Shown: positions 44,701 through 55,711 of the stretch, piece after piece
How the letters are laid out: every line of letters starts with the position of its first letter
Numbering within the stretch: position 1 is the stretch's first letter
DNA from: Craterostigma plantagineum
Taxonomy: Eukaryota > Streptophyta > Magnoliopsida > Lamiales > Linderniaceae
Reading direction: 5' to 3'
Assembly: GCA_027422505.1 (NCBI GenBank)
Contig: JAPQWV010000002.1
Location: forward strand, 24,654,501 to 24,718,500
Length of the DNA stretch: 64,000 nt
Notes under the pieces: model-generated
Seen by the model: the letters and a program-made list of their open reading frames with translations, nothing else
What the model was told of the DNA's origin: nothing
The model's database searches: none
Translations under genes and position numbers: made by a program

Positions 44701-45445
44701 GGATGAACCGGTTCGTGACTCCCTTGGCGATTTCCCGGTCGCGTCGCTGGATCATCGAGACTAGATCCACCCAGACGATGTCGGCGTAGTTGTACTTGCA
44801 GTTGTGAGCGATGCCGGTCATGATTGTGAGGATTTGAATGTTTCCGCGATCCTGACCAGCATGCTTTCCAGACATACACTTGTTCACCAGCAGGTACAGA
44901 GTCCGCCAGGGTTGTGGTAGATTGCGGGTCGTGACTTCACTGAGGACAAGTGGGCCTTTCTTCTTCTTAGCATCTGGTTGATAGCCCAGTCTGTCGATGT
45001 CTTCAATGAGTTGGTCGTGAGTTGGTGGTGGATCGTATGGTGAGTAGACCGGGAGTTGAAGAACTTCTTGGAGTATTCTGGGAGTGAGGACCACCGTTTC
45101 TTGGTCGATGTGGGCTGATAAGGTCTTGGCAAGGCGTAGCGGTCCAGCAATCTGCAGCGTGTGCCAGAATTGTTGAAGGTACACCTGTGCTTCTGGTTCG
45201 CCATGAGTGAGGGCGTGGCGAAGTGGGTGCCCTTTGAGAATCTCTACAATAACAGGGGCATCGCACCGAAAACTGTCCAAGTCCACCTTGTAGTTGTTGG
45301 GTACCAGGGCCGCCCATTGACTTAGTGAAAAAATCTCCTCCGGTGGTGGGACATAGGTACGCGCATGGAGTTCGATGCGAGTGACCTCTCTTTGGATTGC
45401 AGCCTGCTCAAGTGCCTCGAGTGTGCTTTGGTCTTTATCCGTCAT
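41795..45445 (-). CDS. Element B ORF3: intact 1216-aa protein of unknown function
   Basis: I chose the ATG at 45445 (MTDKDQSTLEALEQ); the open frame starts a little earlier only with a GTG. Residues about 25-300 form a globular domain with LSQWAALVPNNYKVDL, VYLQQFWHTLQ, LPQPWRTLYLLVNKCMSGKH and FIPYMRWLPALIKHF. About 320-830 is Pro/Ser/Thr-rich and low complexity. The C-terminal 350 residues hold APWENKKITAPFQEEIRKRI, MLRQVRFYATHDLQMAVEHN, AVAYSNYKGKMRLLRCSEVA and LRRNLRAFEFKLGLRETL. I see no signal peptide, membrane helix or nuclease motif. It is placed like an envelope gene but unlike SIRE-type envelope ORFs, since 1.9 kb of noncoding DNA separates it from pol. TACTAAC (45480-45474) and an AG (45449-45448) lie just upstream of the ATG. 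Confidence 0.85.
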   Translation of the reverse strand: MTDKDQSTLEALEQAAIQREVTRIELHARTYVPPPEEIFSLSQWAALVPNNYKVDLDSFRCDAPVIVEILKGHPLRHALTHGEPEAQVYLQQFWHTLQIAGPLRLAKTLSAHIDQETVVLTPRILQEVLQLPVYSPYDPPPTHDQLIEDIDRLGYQPDAKKKKGPLVLSEVTTRNLPQPWRTLYLLVNKCMSGKHAGQDRGNIQILTIMTGIAHNCKYNYADIVWVDLVSMIQRRDREIAKGVTNRFIPYMRWLPALIKHFRLHSTNIRIRPAAEHFQIPTVEKFAKKNTPAKDRHAMVIPDDVLAYADQTNPHVQEYRASTASFRETPHPLSTVPTEQINPPAPNLGTSQTPTTTSKRSSSRAASSSTRVPKKRSREDDVSRPTERRSKQKHDRPPPPQISRAEPIGTGGDVFTSRVEVVASGSTTQTTPPTHLSSSLQEGISFHEEPRIPSTSHLEMIDVETSSPSPQTASSSCTSSLVPSLPIISCVSRPHTPLTAPQSLRDPVRTLADVSVTESGRPSTANITTTVSLGHHSTESVSSMMPTGSLSDPVFSSPVQTGDRSAIFTESVSVGVLRDSNLLDLPHFVTEAALETRLQEFAKTLEASILDKVDARLEASTIDKGKGVAPETPPPKQNEDADAVLSSISAKELFYILRARFESMTELDEEEQQMKKIMTQPLSCRTQGETSRTRRDDQDDDQDRREGENRQLSSQGFMQSTPPSSSGPETTSAPETSQPTSQKSHPVHPESLAKSPSPPPTTVSETLTVTSTLEATTTSTPPVTQIILAKTITSTEPPESPPSPSPQSTNSSEATPSPSHSHTPLDIDSNLAVEDLYCAQNEIEAYIFNDEWLYTPADAVAARKLVENARRLLKEASLTLINTADDENGEEYDAEPAELENILQFQAQQTEAPAAQTDVPTMDIPEAPWENKKITAPFQEEIRKRIWRRKEKIVTTFDEYELMNIQSWSERKKQLYRWSLLCHKCTDRTLSDEENITQEMNRAPICKVTDLRHESKGPVHYPVFTVMRQDESYSEVSEADFKFLRLGDLYSMLESLKQFRLVPRSSGHLVRAEPVTMGYVAIKRHMLRQVRFYATHDLQMAVEHNLKKVNLTRPSFKNADDYREGDVIDGDDPAVAYSNYKGKMRLLRCSEVAKFSDGTLTIIQDKLMRICRILSEEDPLCRSKFAKLIDAIADRMVLRRNLRAFEFKLGLRETLTR

Positions 45446-45473
45446 GTCTGTGCTTAACAGAAATCGGAGCACG

Positions 45474-47401
45474 GTTAGTACAGGTTAATTTGCAAAAATG
45501 ATGCAATATGAAGATGTGCATGGAACATGGAAAAATTTGCTAAGTATAACACATGGTCATATTGAGAAAAAATTTGCATTTCGTTGTAAAATTTCATATG
45601 CATGGAAAATTTTCGCAAGTTAGGAAGTCACGCACATTATCCAAAATTTTCGCATAAAGACAATTTAGCACTTAGAAATTTTGAATCGAAGACAATTTTC
45701 GCATGTAGAGTGGAATTTTCGCATTTAATGAGATTTTTTCGCAAGTATGGAAAGATTTTCGCAAGTGGTGGAATCTCGCAAGTTGTGCAAATTTTCGCAT
45801 ATAATGAGAATTTTCGCAAGTCTTGTAAATCACGTATTGAGGGTAAATTTTCGCAGATTGAATGAAATTTTGCAAGTATGAGCACATAGACAAGTCATGA
45901 GGAATTTTCGCAAGTGTTAGTTCATAGAAATTTTCGCAAGAACGGAAAGTTTTCGCAAGTTATATGAAAGAGTCATGACGTGAGAAATTTCGCAGATTGA
46001 GTGTGCAAGTAAGAATTTCGCAAGTTGAGAAAATTTCCAGTTTGTCCAAATTTTTCGCATGTAATGAGGATTTTCGCATATTATGGAAATTACTCATTGA
46101 GAAAAGTTTCGTATGCGAAAAGATGTGATATGGAGTGAAGGGTGCGAAAATTTCGCGTGGTACGGCTTACTGTAGCAGCGAAAATTATGACATAATGAAA
46201 AAAAAAAAAAAAATTTCTCGCATAAAAACTTCGCGGGATTTTACTCACTGTAGCCGCGAAAAAAAATCAATGTTTAAAGTAATTTTCAGAAAATTTTCTC
46301 GGATACAATTTTCGCAGGGTTATGCATACTGTAGCACGGAAATTTGAACATAAGAAATTTCGGATTGAAAACTTTCGCGGTATGTATCTCACTGTAGCTG
46401 CGAAAATTCTATCATTTTTCTGAAAAACTTTCGCGGAATTTAACATTTAAAGCAATTTCTCAGAAAATTTTCGCAGTGAAGAACATGGTGTTTAAACGTT
46501 CGAAATGACGCGATGAATTTTTTCCTTAGACCCACGCAAATCTTAACCAAAATACGATAATCTGGACTTAATCAACTCGAAATCAGATGGGCAAAGCATA
46601 TTTGGGATTATTAAACATCAAAAATCTAACATGCGTTCGATTCAGAGCCGAGAAAGTTTTAACCCTAACTTAACAGTTTTACTTAGAATGGGCAAAACCG
46701 GGTAAAATCGAACAGAAATTGGGTTATTTAAGGTGTATTCATACCGACAAGCTGATTTGCGATGATTGAGTTAGCAGGAAACGAAGTTTGAAAGCAGATT
46801 TGACGAAGACGACGATGCGAGGAGTTGCGAATTTTTGACAGAAAGGGTTGCGAATTTTTGAAGTTTCTCGGGAATTTTTGAAAAGTGAGAGAAAAAAAAA
46901 CGTTAAGGGTTTTGGGGTTTTACGATTGTAGGCACTGTACATGCGAATTTTTTGAGAAAGTGGGCCGAAATTTCGCGGGCTTGGTCAAAACCTCAAATTA
47001 GCTGAATTTCGCGGATTTGGTCCCAATTTTGACCCTTTTTGACCAAAGAAATTTTAATTCAGCCCAAAATTTTGATTTGTCCGATTTTGACTCAGTTTGA
47101 CCAGACTTTAAAATTTCAAACCCCCAATTTTTTTTTTTTTTTTTTTTTTAAATGAAAAATAAGAAGCTCCCCCTTAATCGTAAAACTTCCCGTTTTAAAT
47201 AATGAAAAATCAGTTGCTCCCCCTTAATCGAAAATTCCCGTTTTAAATGACGAAATATCAAACGCTCCCCCTTAATCTAAAAACTCCCCCTCAACAGACA
47301 TAATCCAGAAGACACATAAAAATTCAGAAGACACATAGATAATAGAGTGAAGTGGAAAGGAAATATGTATACTTAATCAAAGTTCATGTAGAGACGATTG
47401 A
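45474..47401 (-). other. Element B spacer between pol and ORF3
   Basis: Noncoding. About 45600-46480 is crowded with attttcgca and ttttcgcgg motifs. A T run lies at about 47130-47152, and four ctcccccttaatc or ctccccctcaa tracts (47168, 47216, 47265, 47284) are polypurine tracts on the coding strand just after pol. A block tacatgaac after the pol stop is shared with element A. Confidence 0.75.
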
Positions 47402-50400
47402 TCACAACTGAATATTCAACATGCCCAACATAGTCACTAGGTGTTGGAATCGTTTGATATCCAACGGTTTTGTGAAAATGTCGGCCAGTTGGTCTTCGGT
47501 TGTGACGTAGTGCAATTCAATTGTCCCTTGTTCTACATGTTCTTTGATGACGTGGTGACGAATATCTATGTGTTTTGTTCTAGAGTGGTGTACCGGATTA
47601 CTTGTCATCGCAATAGCACTTTTTGAGTCACAATAAATGGGAATTTTATCAATATGAATATTAAAATCTCGTAGTTGGGTTCTCATCCACAAAAGCTGTG
47701 AACAGCAACTAGCGGCGGCGACATATTCTGCCTCCATCGACGAAGTTGAGACACAGTTTTGTTTTCGAGACGACCAACTTACGAGTTTACCGCCCAAGAA
47801 GTGTGCAGCTCCAGAGGTGCTTTTTCTGTCCATCTTGCATCCTGCATAATCCGAGTCAGAGAATCCAACCAGCTTGAAGTCCGATTTAGTGGGGTACCAC
47901 AAACCCAGATTAGGTGTCCCTCTGAGATAGCGGAGAATCCTTTTAACAGCAGTGAGGTGGGATTCCTTTGGTGTTGCCTGGAAACGAGCGCAGATTCCTG
48001 TCGAGAGAACGATATCTGGTCGACTAGCAGTGAGGTACAGAAGAGATCCTATTATTCCTCGATAGATGGTTTGGTCAACAGGTGCACCAGATGGGTCCGC
48101 ATCGGGTCGGCCAGAGGGAGACATAGGTGTTGCAGCAGTCTTAGCATTCTTCATTCCATATTTCTCGAGGATGTCATGGATGTATTTGGACTGGTTGATG
48201 AAGATTCCGTCGGGGAGTTGCTTTACTTGAAGACCAAGAAAGAAATTCAGCTCGCCCATCATACTCATTTCAAATTTTTCCTTCATCAATTCTGCGAACT
48301 CTTCACATAGTTGTGGTTCAGTTGATCCAAAAATGATATCATCGACATAAATCTGTACAATCATGATGTTCGAGCCACTCCGCTTGGTGAAGAGGGTTGT
48401 ATCCAGAGATCCTTTCTTGAATCCAGACTGAACGAGGAAATCTGAGAGGACGTCATACCAAGCCCGGGGAGCCTGTTTTAGTCCGTAGAGGGCCTTGTAG
48501 AGTCGATATACGTGATGAGGAAACTCTTCGCTCAAGAACCCTTCAGGTTGATCAACGTACACTTCTTCTTTGAGAAATCCATTCAGAAATGCCGTCTTCA
48601 CGTCCATTTGGTAGACTTTAAAGTTCTTGTGAGCAGCAAAGGCAAGAAACATTCGTATGGCTTCGATCCTGGCAACTGGGGCAAAGGTTTCATCGTAGTC
48701 GATGCCTTCTTGTTGGTTATACCCCTTAGCCACAAGTCTTGCTTTGTTGCGAATAACAACACCATCTTCATCCTTTTTGTTTTTAAAGATCCATTTTGTG
48801 CCGATAATGGATCTATTGTGAGGTCGTGGGACGAGTTCCCAAACTTGTAGGCGTTCAAACTGATTTATTTCCTCCTGCATTGCAATCAGCCAATCAGTAT
48901 CGTTGAGAGCTTCAGCTACTCGTGATGGTTCGACTTGACTGAGATAGCAAGCAAACAAACTTTCATTCATCGTAGCCGAACGTGTTGAAACACCGGATGT
49001 GGGATCCCCAATAATCTGATCGGTAGGGTGAGAGCGAGCCCAAAGTGGCACGTTGGTTTGTGAGGAGCTGGCCGCATTAGTGTCTACTTGAAGCTCATTA
49101 GATTGGGGCCCGGTGTCTGAAGAAGAGATCTCAATTGTATTGAATTGAGAGGGTTCTGCATCAGAATCAGCAATATTCCCCGGGTTGGGTAATATGTCGT
49201 CTTCATTGAGATTGAGAGCATCCAGGTTTGGAGGGACGACGTTATTGCCGGTAGCTGGTGGTGTATGTGGAGTGGGTGCAGCGGTAGGTTGAGTGGTGGC
49301 GACGGGAGTCTTGTGAACTGGGTAGAAGTACTCGAAGAGCAGATCGAGATCCAGTTCGCCACAATTGCCCTCAGATGAGGACGTTCCCGCCGTTGAAGAT
49401 TGACCTTTTGTCAACGTTTGTAGAAGACCTGGTTCTGGACTGATATGGCCAGAAGCTATGAGATCGCCTTCGCTTTCGTCAAAAGAGACATTCGTGCTTT
49501 CTATTACTGACCGTTTCTCCTTAAGATAGACTCTGTATGCCTTTGAATTTAGTGAATATCCAACAAAGATGCCTTCAAGAGCTTTTGGATCAAGCTTCCC
49601 AAGATGTTGGCGATCATTGGCCACAAAACATCGGCAACCGAAGACCCTTAGATAAGATATATCGGGAATACGACGGTTATTCAGCATCTCGTATGGGGTG
49701 CGGTTGAATCTCTTGTGAATGGAAGCCCGGTTCTGTGTGTAGCAAGCCGTTTGAATAGCTTCACCCCAAAGAGAATGAGGAAGTCCGGATTGGATGAGAA
49801 GAGTCCTTGCAGCTTCAACTAGTGTCCTGTTCTTGCGCTCTACGACACCATTCTGTTCCGGTGTCTTCACAGCTGAGAACTGCTGAGTGATGCCCTGACT
49901 GGCATAGAAATCACTGAGCTTTTTGTTCTTAAACTCAGTTCCGTTGTCACTTCTGATAATCCGAACCTTCTGTTGATGGAGTGTTTGGGATGTAACAACA
50001 AACTCAATGATTATATCAGGAACTTCATCCTTTGTACGAATGAGTTTCGTCCACGTGTTGCGTGAAAAATCGTCGACTATCACCAGAATATACCGTCTTC
50101 CTCCGAGTGTGGCCGTAGGCATTGGGCCACATAGATCCACATGTAAGAGTTCGAGGATGAGCTTAGAGGACGGTGTTTCCTTAGAGACATGGGACGAGCG
50201 CTTCATCTTCCCCAATTCACAGGCAGAGCAGAGGTGTTCCTTATGATATGTCAGTTGGGGTAGACCGTTGATGAGTTTATTCTGACGCAGTTTGTTGATG
50301 GTGTTGAAGTTGAGATGTGAAAGACGACGGTGCCACAAATCGTTCAACTTGGGTGCGGCTCGAGAGAGAAGGCATACTGGTCGAGAGGTCGTGAGGTTGA

Positions 50401-50737
50401 GCACGTAAAGGTGAGACGTGCGCGTTCCAGAAAGAAGAGATTGTCCTGAGGCATTCATAATGCTGCAGATGTCAGATTCGAAGAGAACCTTGTATCCTTT
50501 GTCGCAGAATCGACCAATGCTGAAGAGATTGTAGCTCAAACCCTCGACATAGGAGATGCCCTTGATTGTCAGTTTATCGTGCACGAGATCGCCAGTTCCT
50601 AGAATTGGCGCCATTTGACCGTTTCCGAAGGAGACCCTTCCGAGATAGCGCTCGGAGAAGTTGCTCAACAGCTCCATATTCCCTGTCATGTGTGTGGAGC
50701 AACCCGAGTCTAGATACCACACATGACAGACCTGCAA
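47402..50737 (-). CDS. Element B pol, open over 1111 codons
   Basis: Complete copia Pol: protease motif [12 protein letters not shown]; zinc block [16 protein letters not shown]; integrase core [16 protein letters not shown] and [10 protein letters not shown] with all three acidic residues; RVT_2 with [20 protein letters not shown] and YVDDIIFGS; RNase H with [18 protein letters not shown] and [16 protein letters not shown], ending [11 protein letters not shown]. The first codon of the frame is TTG. A TGA-TAA pair separates it from the in-frame gag tail. All catalytic motifs look functional. Confidence 0.92.
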   Translation of the reverse strand: MQVCHVWYLDSGCSTHMTGNMELLSNFSERYLGRVSFGNGQMAPILGTGDLVHDKLTIKGISYVEGLSYNLFSIGRFCDKGYKVLFESDICSIMNASGQSLLSGTRTSHLYVLNLTTSRPVCLLSRAAPKLNDLWHRRLSHLNFNTINKLRQNKLINGLPQLTYHKEHLCSACELGKMKRSSHVSKETPSSKLILELLHVDLCGPMPTATLGGRRYILVIVDDFSRNTWTKLIRTKDEVPDIIIEFVVTSQTLHQQKVRIIRSDNGTEFKNKKLSDFYASQGITQQFSAVKTPEQNGVVERKNRTLVEAARTLLIQSGLPHSLWGEAIQTACYTQNRASIHKRFNRTPYEMLNNRRIPDISYLRVFGCRCFVANDRQHLGKLDPKALEGIFVGYSLNSKAYRVYLKEKRSVIESTNVSFDESEGDLIASGHISPEPGLLQTLTKGQSSTAGTSSSEGNCGELDLDLLFEYFYPVHKTPVATTQPTAAPTPHTPPATGNNVVPPNLDALNLNEDDILPNPGNIADSDAEPSQFNTIEISSSDTGPQSNELQVDTNAASSSQTNVPLWARSHPTDQIIGDPTSGVSTRSATMNESLFACYLSQVEPSRVAEALNDTDWLIAMQEEINQFERLQVWELVPRPHNRSIIGTKWIFKNKKDEDGVVIRNKARLVAKGYNQQEGIDYDETFAPVARIEAIRMFLAFAAHKNFKVYQMDVKTAFLNGFLKEEVYVDQPEGFLSEEFPHHVYRLYKALYGLKQAPRAWYDVLSDFLVQSGFKKGSLDTTLFTKRSGSNIMIVQIYVDDIIFGSTEPQLCEEFAELMKEKFEMSMMGELNFFLGLQVKQLPDGIFINQSKYIHDILEKYGMKNAKTAATPMSPSGRPDADPSGAPVDQTIYRGIIGSLLYLTASRPDIVLSTGICARFQATPKESHLTAVKRILRYLRGTPNLGLWYPTKSDFKLVGFSDSDYAGCKMDRKSTSGAAHFLGGKLVSWSSRKQNCVSTSSMEAEYVAAASCCSQLLWMRTQLRDFNIHIDKIPIYCDSKSAIAMTSNPVHHSRTKHIDIRHHVIKEHVEQGTIELHYVTTEDQLADIFTKPLDIKRFQHLVTMLGMLNIQL

Positions 50738-50740
50738 TTA

Positions 50741-53671
50741 TCAGCAAACGTTGGATCCCCGTATTCGGACGGGGCTTTCTTGTGATACAAGTAAAGTTTT
50801 CATGCGCTTAAAGGGAAATGTGGTTTCTAAATCAGATTGCGTCGATTCTAATTTAGCTTTCCCTTTGTCCTTTGTTTGATTAGGCGGGATTATGGTTTTT
50901 CTAACCCATATTTTCCTAACTTGTGCTTGCATGTATGGTGCCTTATACATGAAATGGTGTGTGGAATGTGGTTGTTGTTTTCGCGCTTCGGTTTTGGTCG
51001 CCTTTGGTTTGCGAGTAGTAGGTGAGTTTGCGTTTGACGGCGAGAGGCGTTTTCGCTTAACCTTAGGTTTAGGCGAGATGGGCGAATTCAAGGACGTCGT
51101 AGATGAACTTCGCTTGCGTGGTCGGAGTGTTGCGTGTTCATGTGTTTCGTATTCATGGAAGCGTGGAAGAACAAATTCATTGCAGCAGCACATAGACATA
51201 AGCTTGGCAAAAGAGAGATGAGTTTTGGCAACATAATTGTCTACGACCTTAGGACATTGGGATTCAGTACATAGAGAGGAAGAATGAATATAGGATGGTC
51301 TTTTCTTCTTGTCATCGAAGTGCGGATTCCCCTTTATCTGGTACGAACTCCCTTCCAGAGACGTCGAACTCACATTCCCTGTATCCATAAGAATACTAGA
51401 GTTAGTGTTAGAACATATGTCGGCTTCAGGAGTCATCTTCGCCGTCCTCTTACATTTACATGTTTGAGAATCGGGTACTTGACTTGACGTAGAAGGTTCG
51501 TTCGTATTACGAGATTGTTCTAGGGTAAAGATTTTATAAAGTAGATCTTCTCGCTCTTTTGCAAAGGCTTTTCGCTCTACTTCTATGGTTCGTTCTAGTT
51601 CTGCTATGACCAGAAGTTTCTCTGGGACATAGATGCGAGAAAGTGCTTCTCGGAGAGCGATTTCCTGTTCTTCGGTTGGGAGCTGAGATTTGATGTCTTC
51701 AGATAGTGAGGGCTTTCTAGTCTTATCATTAGCATTCAGTTCTGTGTAATCGTATGCGATCTCTGCCCAAAGTATGTTCTGTTTCCTCTTTTCTTCTGAC
51801 AGCATGGTGGAGGAGGATCTTACAAAAGGCATGAGCTGAGAGGGAGTCCCTGTCCTTGTTTTTAGGAATGCTGTACTGTACATGTTATACCTTTTGACAA
51901 TTAGCGGCGTTGGATCGCAGTTGGTGGCCAGTCCGATTCCCATCCGGGCGTCGTAGAATTCTGTTTCAGCTGGTTGGTTTAATAGACATAAGATGTTTGC
52001 TGCCTTTTTCCTAAGATGAAGTTGCTCTTCAAGTTCTTTCACCTTTCGGTATAGCCTAACTCTTTCCTTTGTGAGCAGTTCGTATTGGGCGGCCGTCAGG
52101 AGGCGAGAAGTTTCACATGAACTAATGGCTAGTGTAGTTTCCTTAACCTTAGTCTCACTTTGTTTGTTCTTACTTTGCAGACGTTTGACTAACGCTTCAG
52201 AGGCTATTAGACGTTCGTTTGCGCAGGCAAGTTCTTCTACTTTTAGACTAAGTAAGGTATAATTATTTTCAAATTTTAGCCTAAGTTCATCATAATCCCT
52301 AGCGTCTACAGTGGGATTCTTAATGGCGTGTCGGTGATTAAACACATCATCAAGTTGCGAGATTCGTACCTCAGACTCAGCGTTGGTAGGAGTCTTAGCT
52401 GTGTTTTCACCGGTGTGACCCATCTCCTCGTCCTCGTCATGTTCGACCAGCCTTGCCATGCAGCAATCTTCATCCTTAGGCTCCTCGTCTTCTGAAGTGT
52501 CATTCACCCATTCAGCTTCTTCAGTGAGTAGGGCTTTCCCACTTTCCATCTTGCGGGTCATTCTGGCCTTTCGGTCATAGTATCATGAGTCCTTCACGCG
52601 TGGGGCGTGGCATTCTTTGGCAAAGTGGCCTGGCTTTCCACACCGAAAGCACTTCACAGACTTTTGAGGTGCGGAGTCCTCTGCTTTCTTTGTTGGCTTA
52701 GTGTCCTCCGTGGGAGTCGTCTTTTTGGTGCCGCTATAGGTTCTTTGGCGATTGGAGGAGGATGAGGATTTTTCCCGATCTTCTTTGAGACCAACTTAGT
52801 GAGCATTGCCAGTTGCTTGCGTATGTCACGAACATCTTCATCTGATTCTGTGTCGGCTTCGGATCCTGAAGAGGTGTCAGATACAGCAGCTGGTAGCTTT
52901 CCTTTGTTCTGTTTGGTCTTAGTGGTGGAAGATCGTTCATTGGTTTTGTTCGAGAGGAGTGCTAGTGGGTCGACTCGAGTGTTGGTGGACTGTGGTTGCA
53001 CATAAGGAGCATAGGCAGACAGACTGTCATAAAGAGCATGGATGGAAGTGTTCGAGAGGTCCTTACTCTGAATCATCATCACGATTGCATTGCCCCAGTG
53101 TGGTTTGAGGCTACCAAGGAAGCGGTTGTTGATGTCGAATTTGTCCCTCGAGATCCTGGCCTTTTTGAGTTCATTGATGACCTTCAAGTATCGGAGGTAT
53201 GTGTCACGCAGTTCCTCTCCTTCATAGGCCTGGAAGTGTTCATACTGCGAGAGACACGCTGATTTCCTCCCCTGAGCACTTTCAGTTGTGCCTGCCATAA
53301 TTTCTGCAAGTTCATCCCATATTTCCTTGGCAGTTGTGCAGCACTCAACGTGACCATAGACCTCGTTTCCTAAAGCCTGGAAGAGGTATCCTTTGGCAGT
53401 CTCGTCGGCCTGTTCCCGAGCCAGTATTGATGGGACCTCTAGGAGTGCGGCGTTCATCCATGGGAGGATTTGCGTTTGGTTGTGCAGGGACGATTGTCCA
53501 GAACTGGGCTGGGCCATTGAAGATGGAGTCCAGAAGGTATTGAGAGAGTGGTGCGCCTTTGTTTCTAATGAACGTGAGGAAGCGGTTCGTCCATATACTG
53601 TAGTCGCCTTGTCGCAGCATCGGAGGCCTGGTGTCGGAGCCCACTATGGAGATGTCATTCGAGGTAGACAT
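50741..53671 (-). pseudogene. Element B gag (two frameshifts, one stop)
   Basis: The start MSTSNDISIVGSDTRPPMLR and GPAQFWTIVPAQP match element A Gag. The frame is lost near 53440, resumes in another frame with EGEELRDTYLRYLKVINEL, is lost again near 52730, and the zinc knuckle CFRCGKPGHFAKEC (about 52660-52610) is followed by an in-frame TGA at 52585-52583. A 606-codon frame (52561-50741) then carries the acidic and coiled-coil part. Since the LTRs are identical, these defects probably existed before transposition. Confidence 0.86.
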
Positions 53672-55395
53672 GGTTGGTGCAGTCGAATCGTCCGTGGTTT
53701 TGATCTTGCGTAGATAAGAAAGTTAGTAACGCACGATATGAGAAATACGAGTTTAATAAGTAGAGTTTTGAGAATAAAATTGTTTAGAGAATTTCTTAGA
53801 ACTAAGTGAACGTGTGTGATGGTCGATAATGTATGAAAGAGAAATATATCTTAAGTTTAGGAGAAGTTCTAGAAATTTCAGGGTTTTAGGGATAGTACTA
53901 AGGTGTAGGGATCAAATCCTAAAAGTTTGAGAAAAGTTTATCCCAAGACGATTTTATCACGAGAAAAAGACTTAACACACACAAAAATTCGCAGCTCAAG
54001 GAGACGTGATAAATGAAGTGTTATCCGAGAATTTAGGTGTTTGAGAAATCTCGGTGTTTGAGAATTTTAAAGAGAAAGTCTGAAGGAAAATTCTCAAGTG
54101 AAAATTTCTCGTTTTTTTTTTTTTTTTTAAAATTCACAAGAAAATTTCGCGGGAAAGAAAAAAGTAGCGTCAAGAGTTGAAGTGTGATTTTAGGAAATTT
54201 CCTCACATTTGAACGAGACGTGGTTTTTAAAGAAAACTTTCTCAGATGAGATAAATTTTCTTGGCTTTGAAAATTTCTCGGATGTAAAGATTTTCGTGAC
54301 TTTCAAAAATTTCTCGGCCTTAAAAAAATTTCTCGGATGTAAAAATTTCGTGAATTCCAAAAGTGTCTCGGCCTTAAAAAATTTCTCGGATGTAAAATTT
54401 TCACGAAGTTCAAAAACTTTCGCGGTCTAAGAAAAATTTTCAAACAGTTCTTGGCTGAGAAAAAAAATTCGCGTCTTACAAAGTTTCGCAGGATAATCTT
54501 TCTAGAAATGGAATTTCTAAAAAAAATTCTCGGCTGTTAATTTCTCGACTTAGAAAGATTTCTCAGATTTTTGAAAATTTCGCGGCTCATAAGAATTCTT
54601 GGAATAGACTTTCTCGTGTATAAAATTTCTCGGACTTTAAAGAGTATGAACTTGAGAAAAACTGGGTCTTAGAGAAATTTTTCGCGGTATTGGAAATTCT
54701 CGGATTTTAAAGAGTCCGAAGTTGAAAAAAAAAAAAAATTTTGTCTAAGAAAAATTTCGCGGTTTTAAACTTTCTCGGATTTTGAGTATAGGTTGTTGCG
54801 AGAAACTGCAATGATAGTGAAATTTTCGCGGTGTAAAAATTCTCGGATTGTGAGTGCAGACCGTTGCGAAAAAATGCAGTGACAGAGAAGTTTCGCGGTT
54901 TAAAAGGTGAAACTTTTGCGGATTTGAACGTTTCAGCAAAATTTCGCGGCCAAGAACATCAAGTACTGTTCCATTGGTATGTCGCGATATTTTCCAGAAA
55001 AACCGTCCGTTTTCACTCAAATCTCAACCAAAATCGCTCAAACTTGATCCTAAACTTCAGAAATCCTTCCCTAAACACATAATCGACCGATTTGTGAGCT
55101 GAAAACAACAAAAACTGGGTCAAATCGACCGAAAACAGAGAATGGCCGAAATGTCCTTTTCTGAAAATTTTCTGCTTAAATCTCGCTCAAAACTCGTTAA
55201 AACTGATCCAAAAGTGTTCTAAAAACATTTTAGGCATAGACTCGATCTGGAGGAGGGTTTTAAACACAGAAACGAAGCATCAAACCCCAAAACAAGCTCA
55301 AAATGCCCGAAAACTATTTTTGCTCAAAAACACCTTTGATCTTGCTTGGAATCGAACGAAACTGGATTCAAATCACTGAAGATCGATCCACGTTT
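53672..55395 (-). other. Element B leader
   Basis: Noncoding 1.7 kb between the primer site and gag. It is packed with aaatttctcgg, ttttcgcgg and related motifs (54090-54960). No ORF of note. Confidence 0.7.
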
Positions 55396-55407
55396 GCTCT
55401 GATACCA
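55396..55407 (-). other. Primer binding site of element B (initiator tRNA-Met)
   Basis: On the minus strand TGGTATCAGAGC lies two bases after the 5' LTR. It is complementary to plant initiator methionine tRNA, the usual copia primer. Confidence 0.92.
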
Positions 55408-55409
55408 CT

Positions 55410-55706
55410 TGTTGGTCCCGAAATGCACCAAACAAGGAATCAAAGAAGCTAGATGGAATGTAAAAGGGAGAATTTCTCACCTTCAAGTGTGTGTAGTGTG
55501 AGAAAACGAGATTTAGCTTTTTGATCTTTGATTACCTTTCAAAGTGAGTTGGTAAAACCTTATATACCACATTAACCCTAGGTATATTAAGGCCCAATCA
55601 CTAATAATAAAATAATTACACTCTAGTCCAAAGCCCAAGCTAAAGATAATTACATAATAAGTCTCAAGACTTAAACTATTGACACAACAAATTATATATC
55701 CTAACA
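55410..55706 (-). repeat. 5' LTR of element B, 297 bp
   Basis: Same sequence as 41441-41737 on base-by-base reading. Followed by target duplication CATTT at 55707-55711. Confidence 0.95.
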
Positions 55707-55711
55707 CATTT

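Larger units (their letters stand above)
41441..55706 (-). mobile_element. Element B: very young copia-like retrotransposon, 14.3 kb
   Basis: Complete element: two 297-bp LTRs that I find identical base for base, 5-bp target duplication CATTT, primer site, gag, pol, spacer, ORF3, polypurine tract. Pol and ORF3 are open. Gag has two frameshifts and a stop. It is inserted in module C of element A, in the same orientation. Identical LTRs mean the insertion is recent. Confidence 0.95.

Noticed and set aside
41795..45445. Calling ORF3 an envelope gene
   Set aside because: Only the position fits. I see no signal peptide, furin-like site or membrane segment, and unlike SIRE elements it is not continuous with pol.
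55396..55407. A tRNA gene or fragment at the tRNA-complementary sequences
   Set aside because: The matches are 12-17 bases long and lie next to LTRs. They are primer binding sites; no cloverleaf sequence surrounds them.
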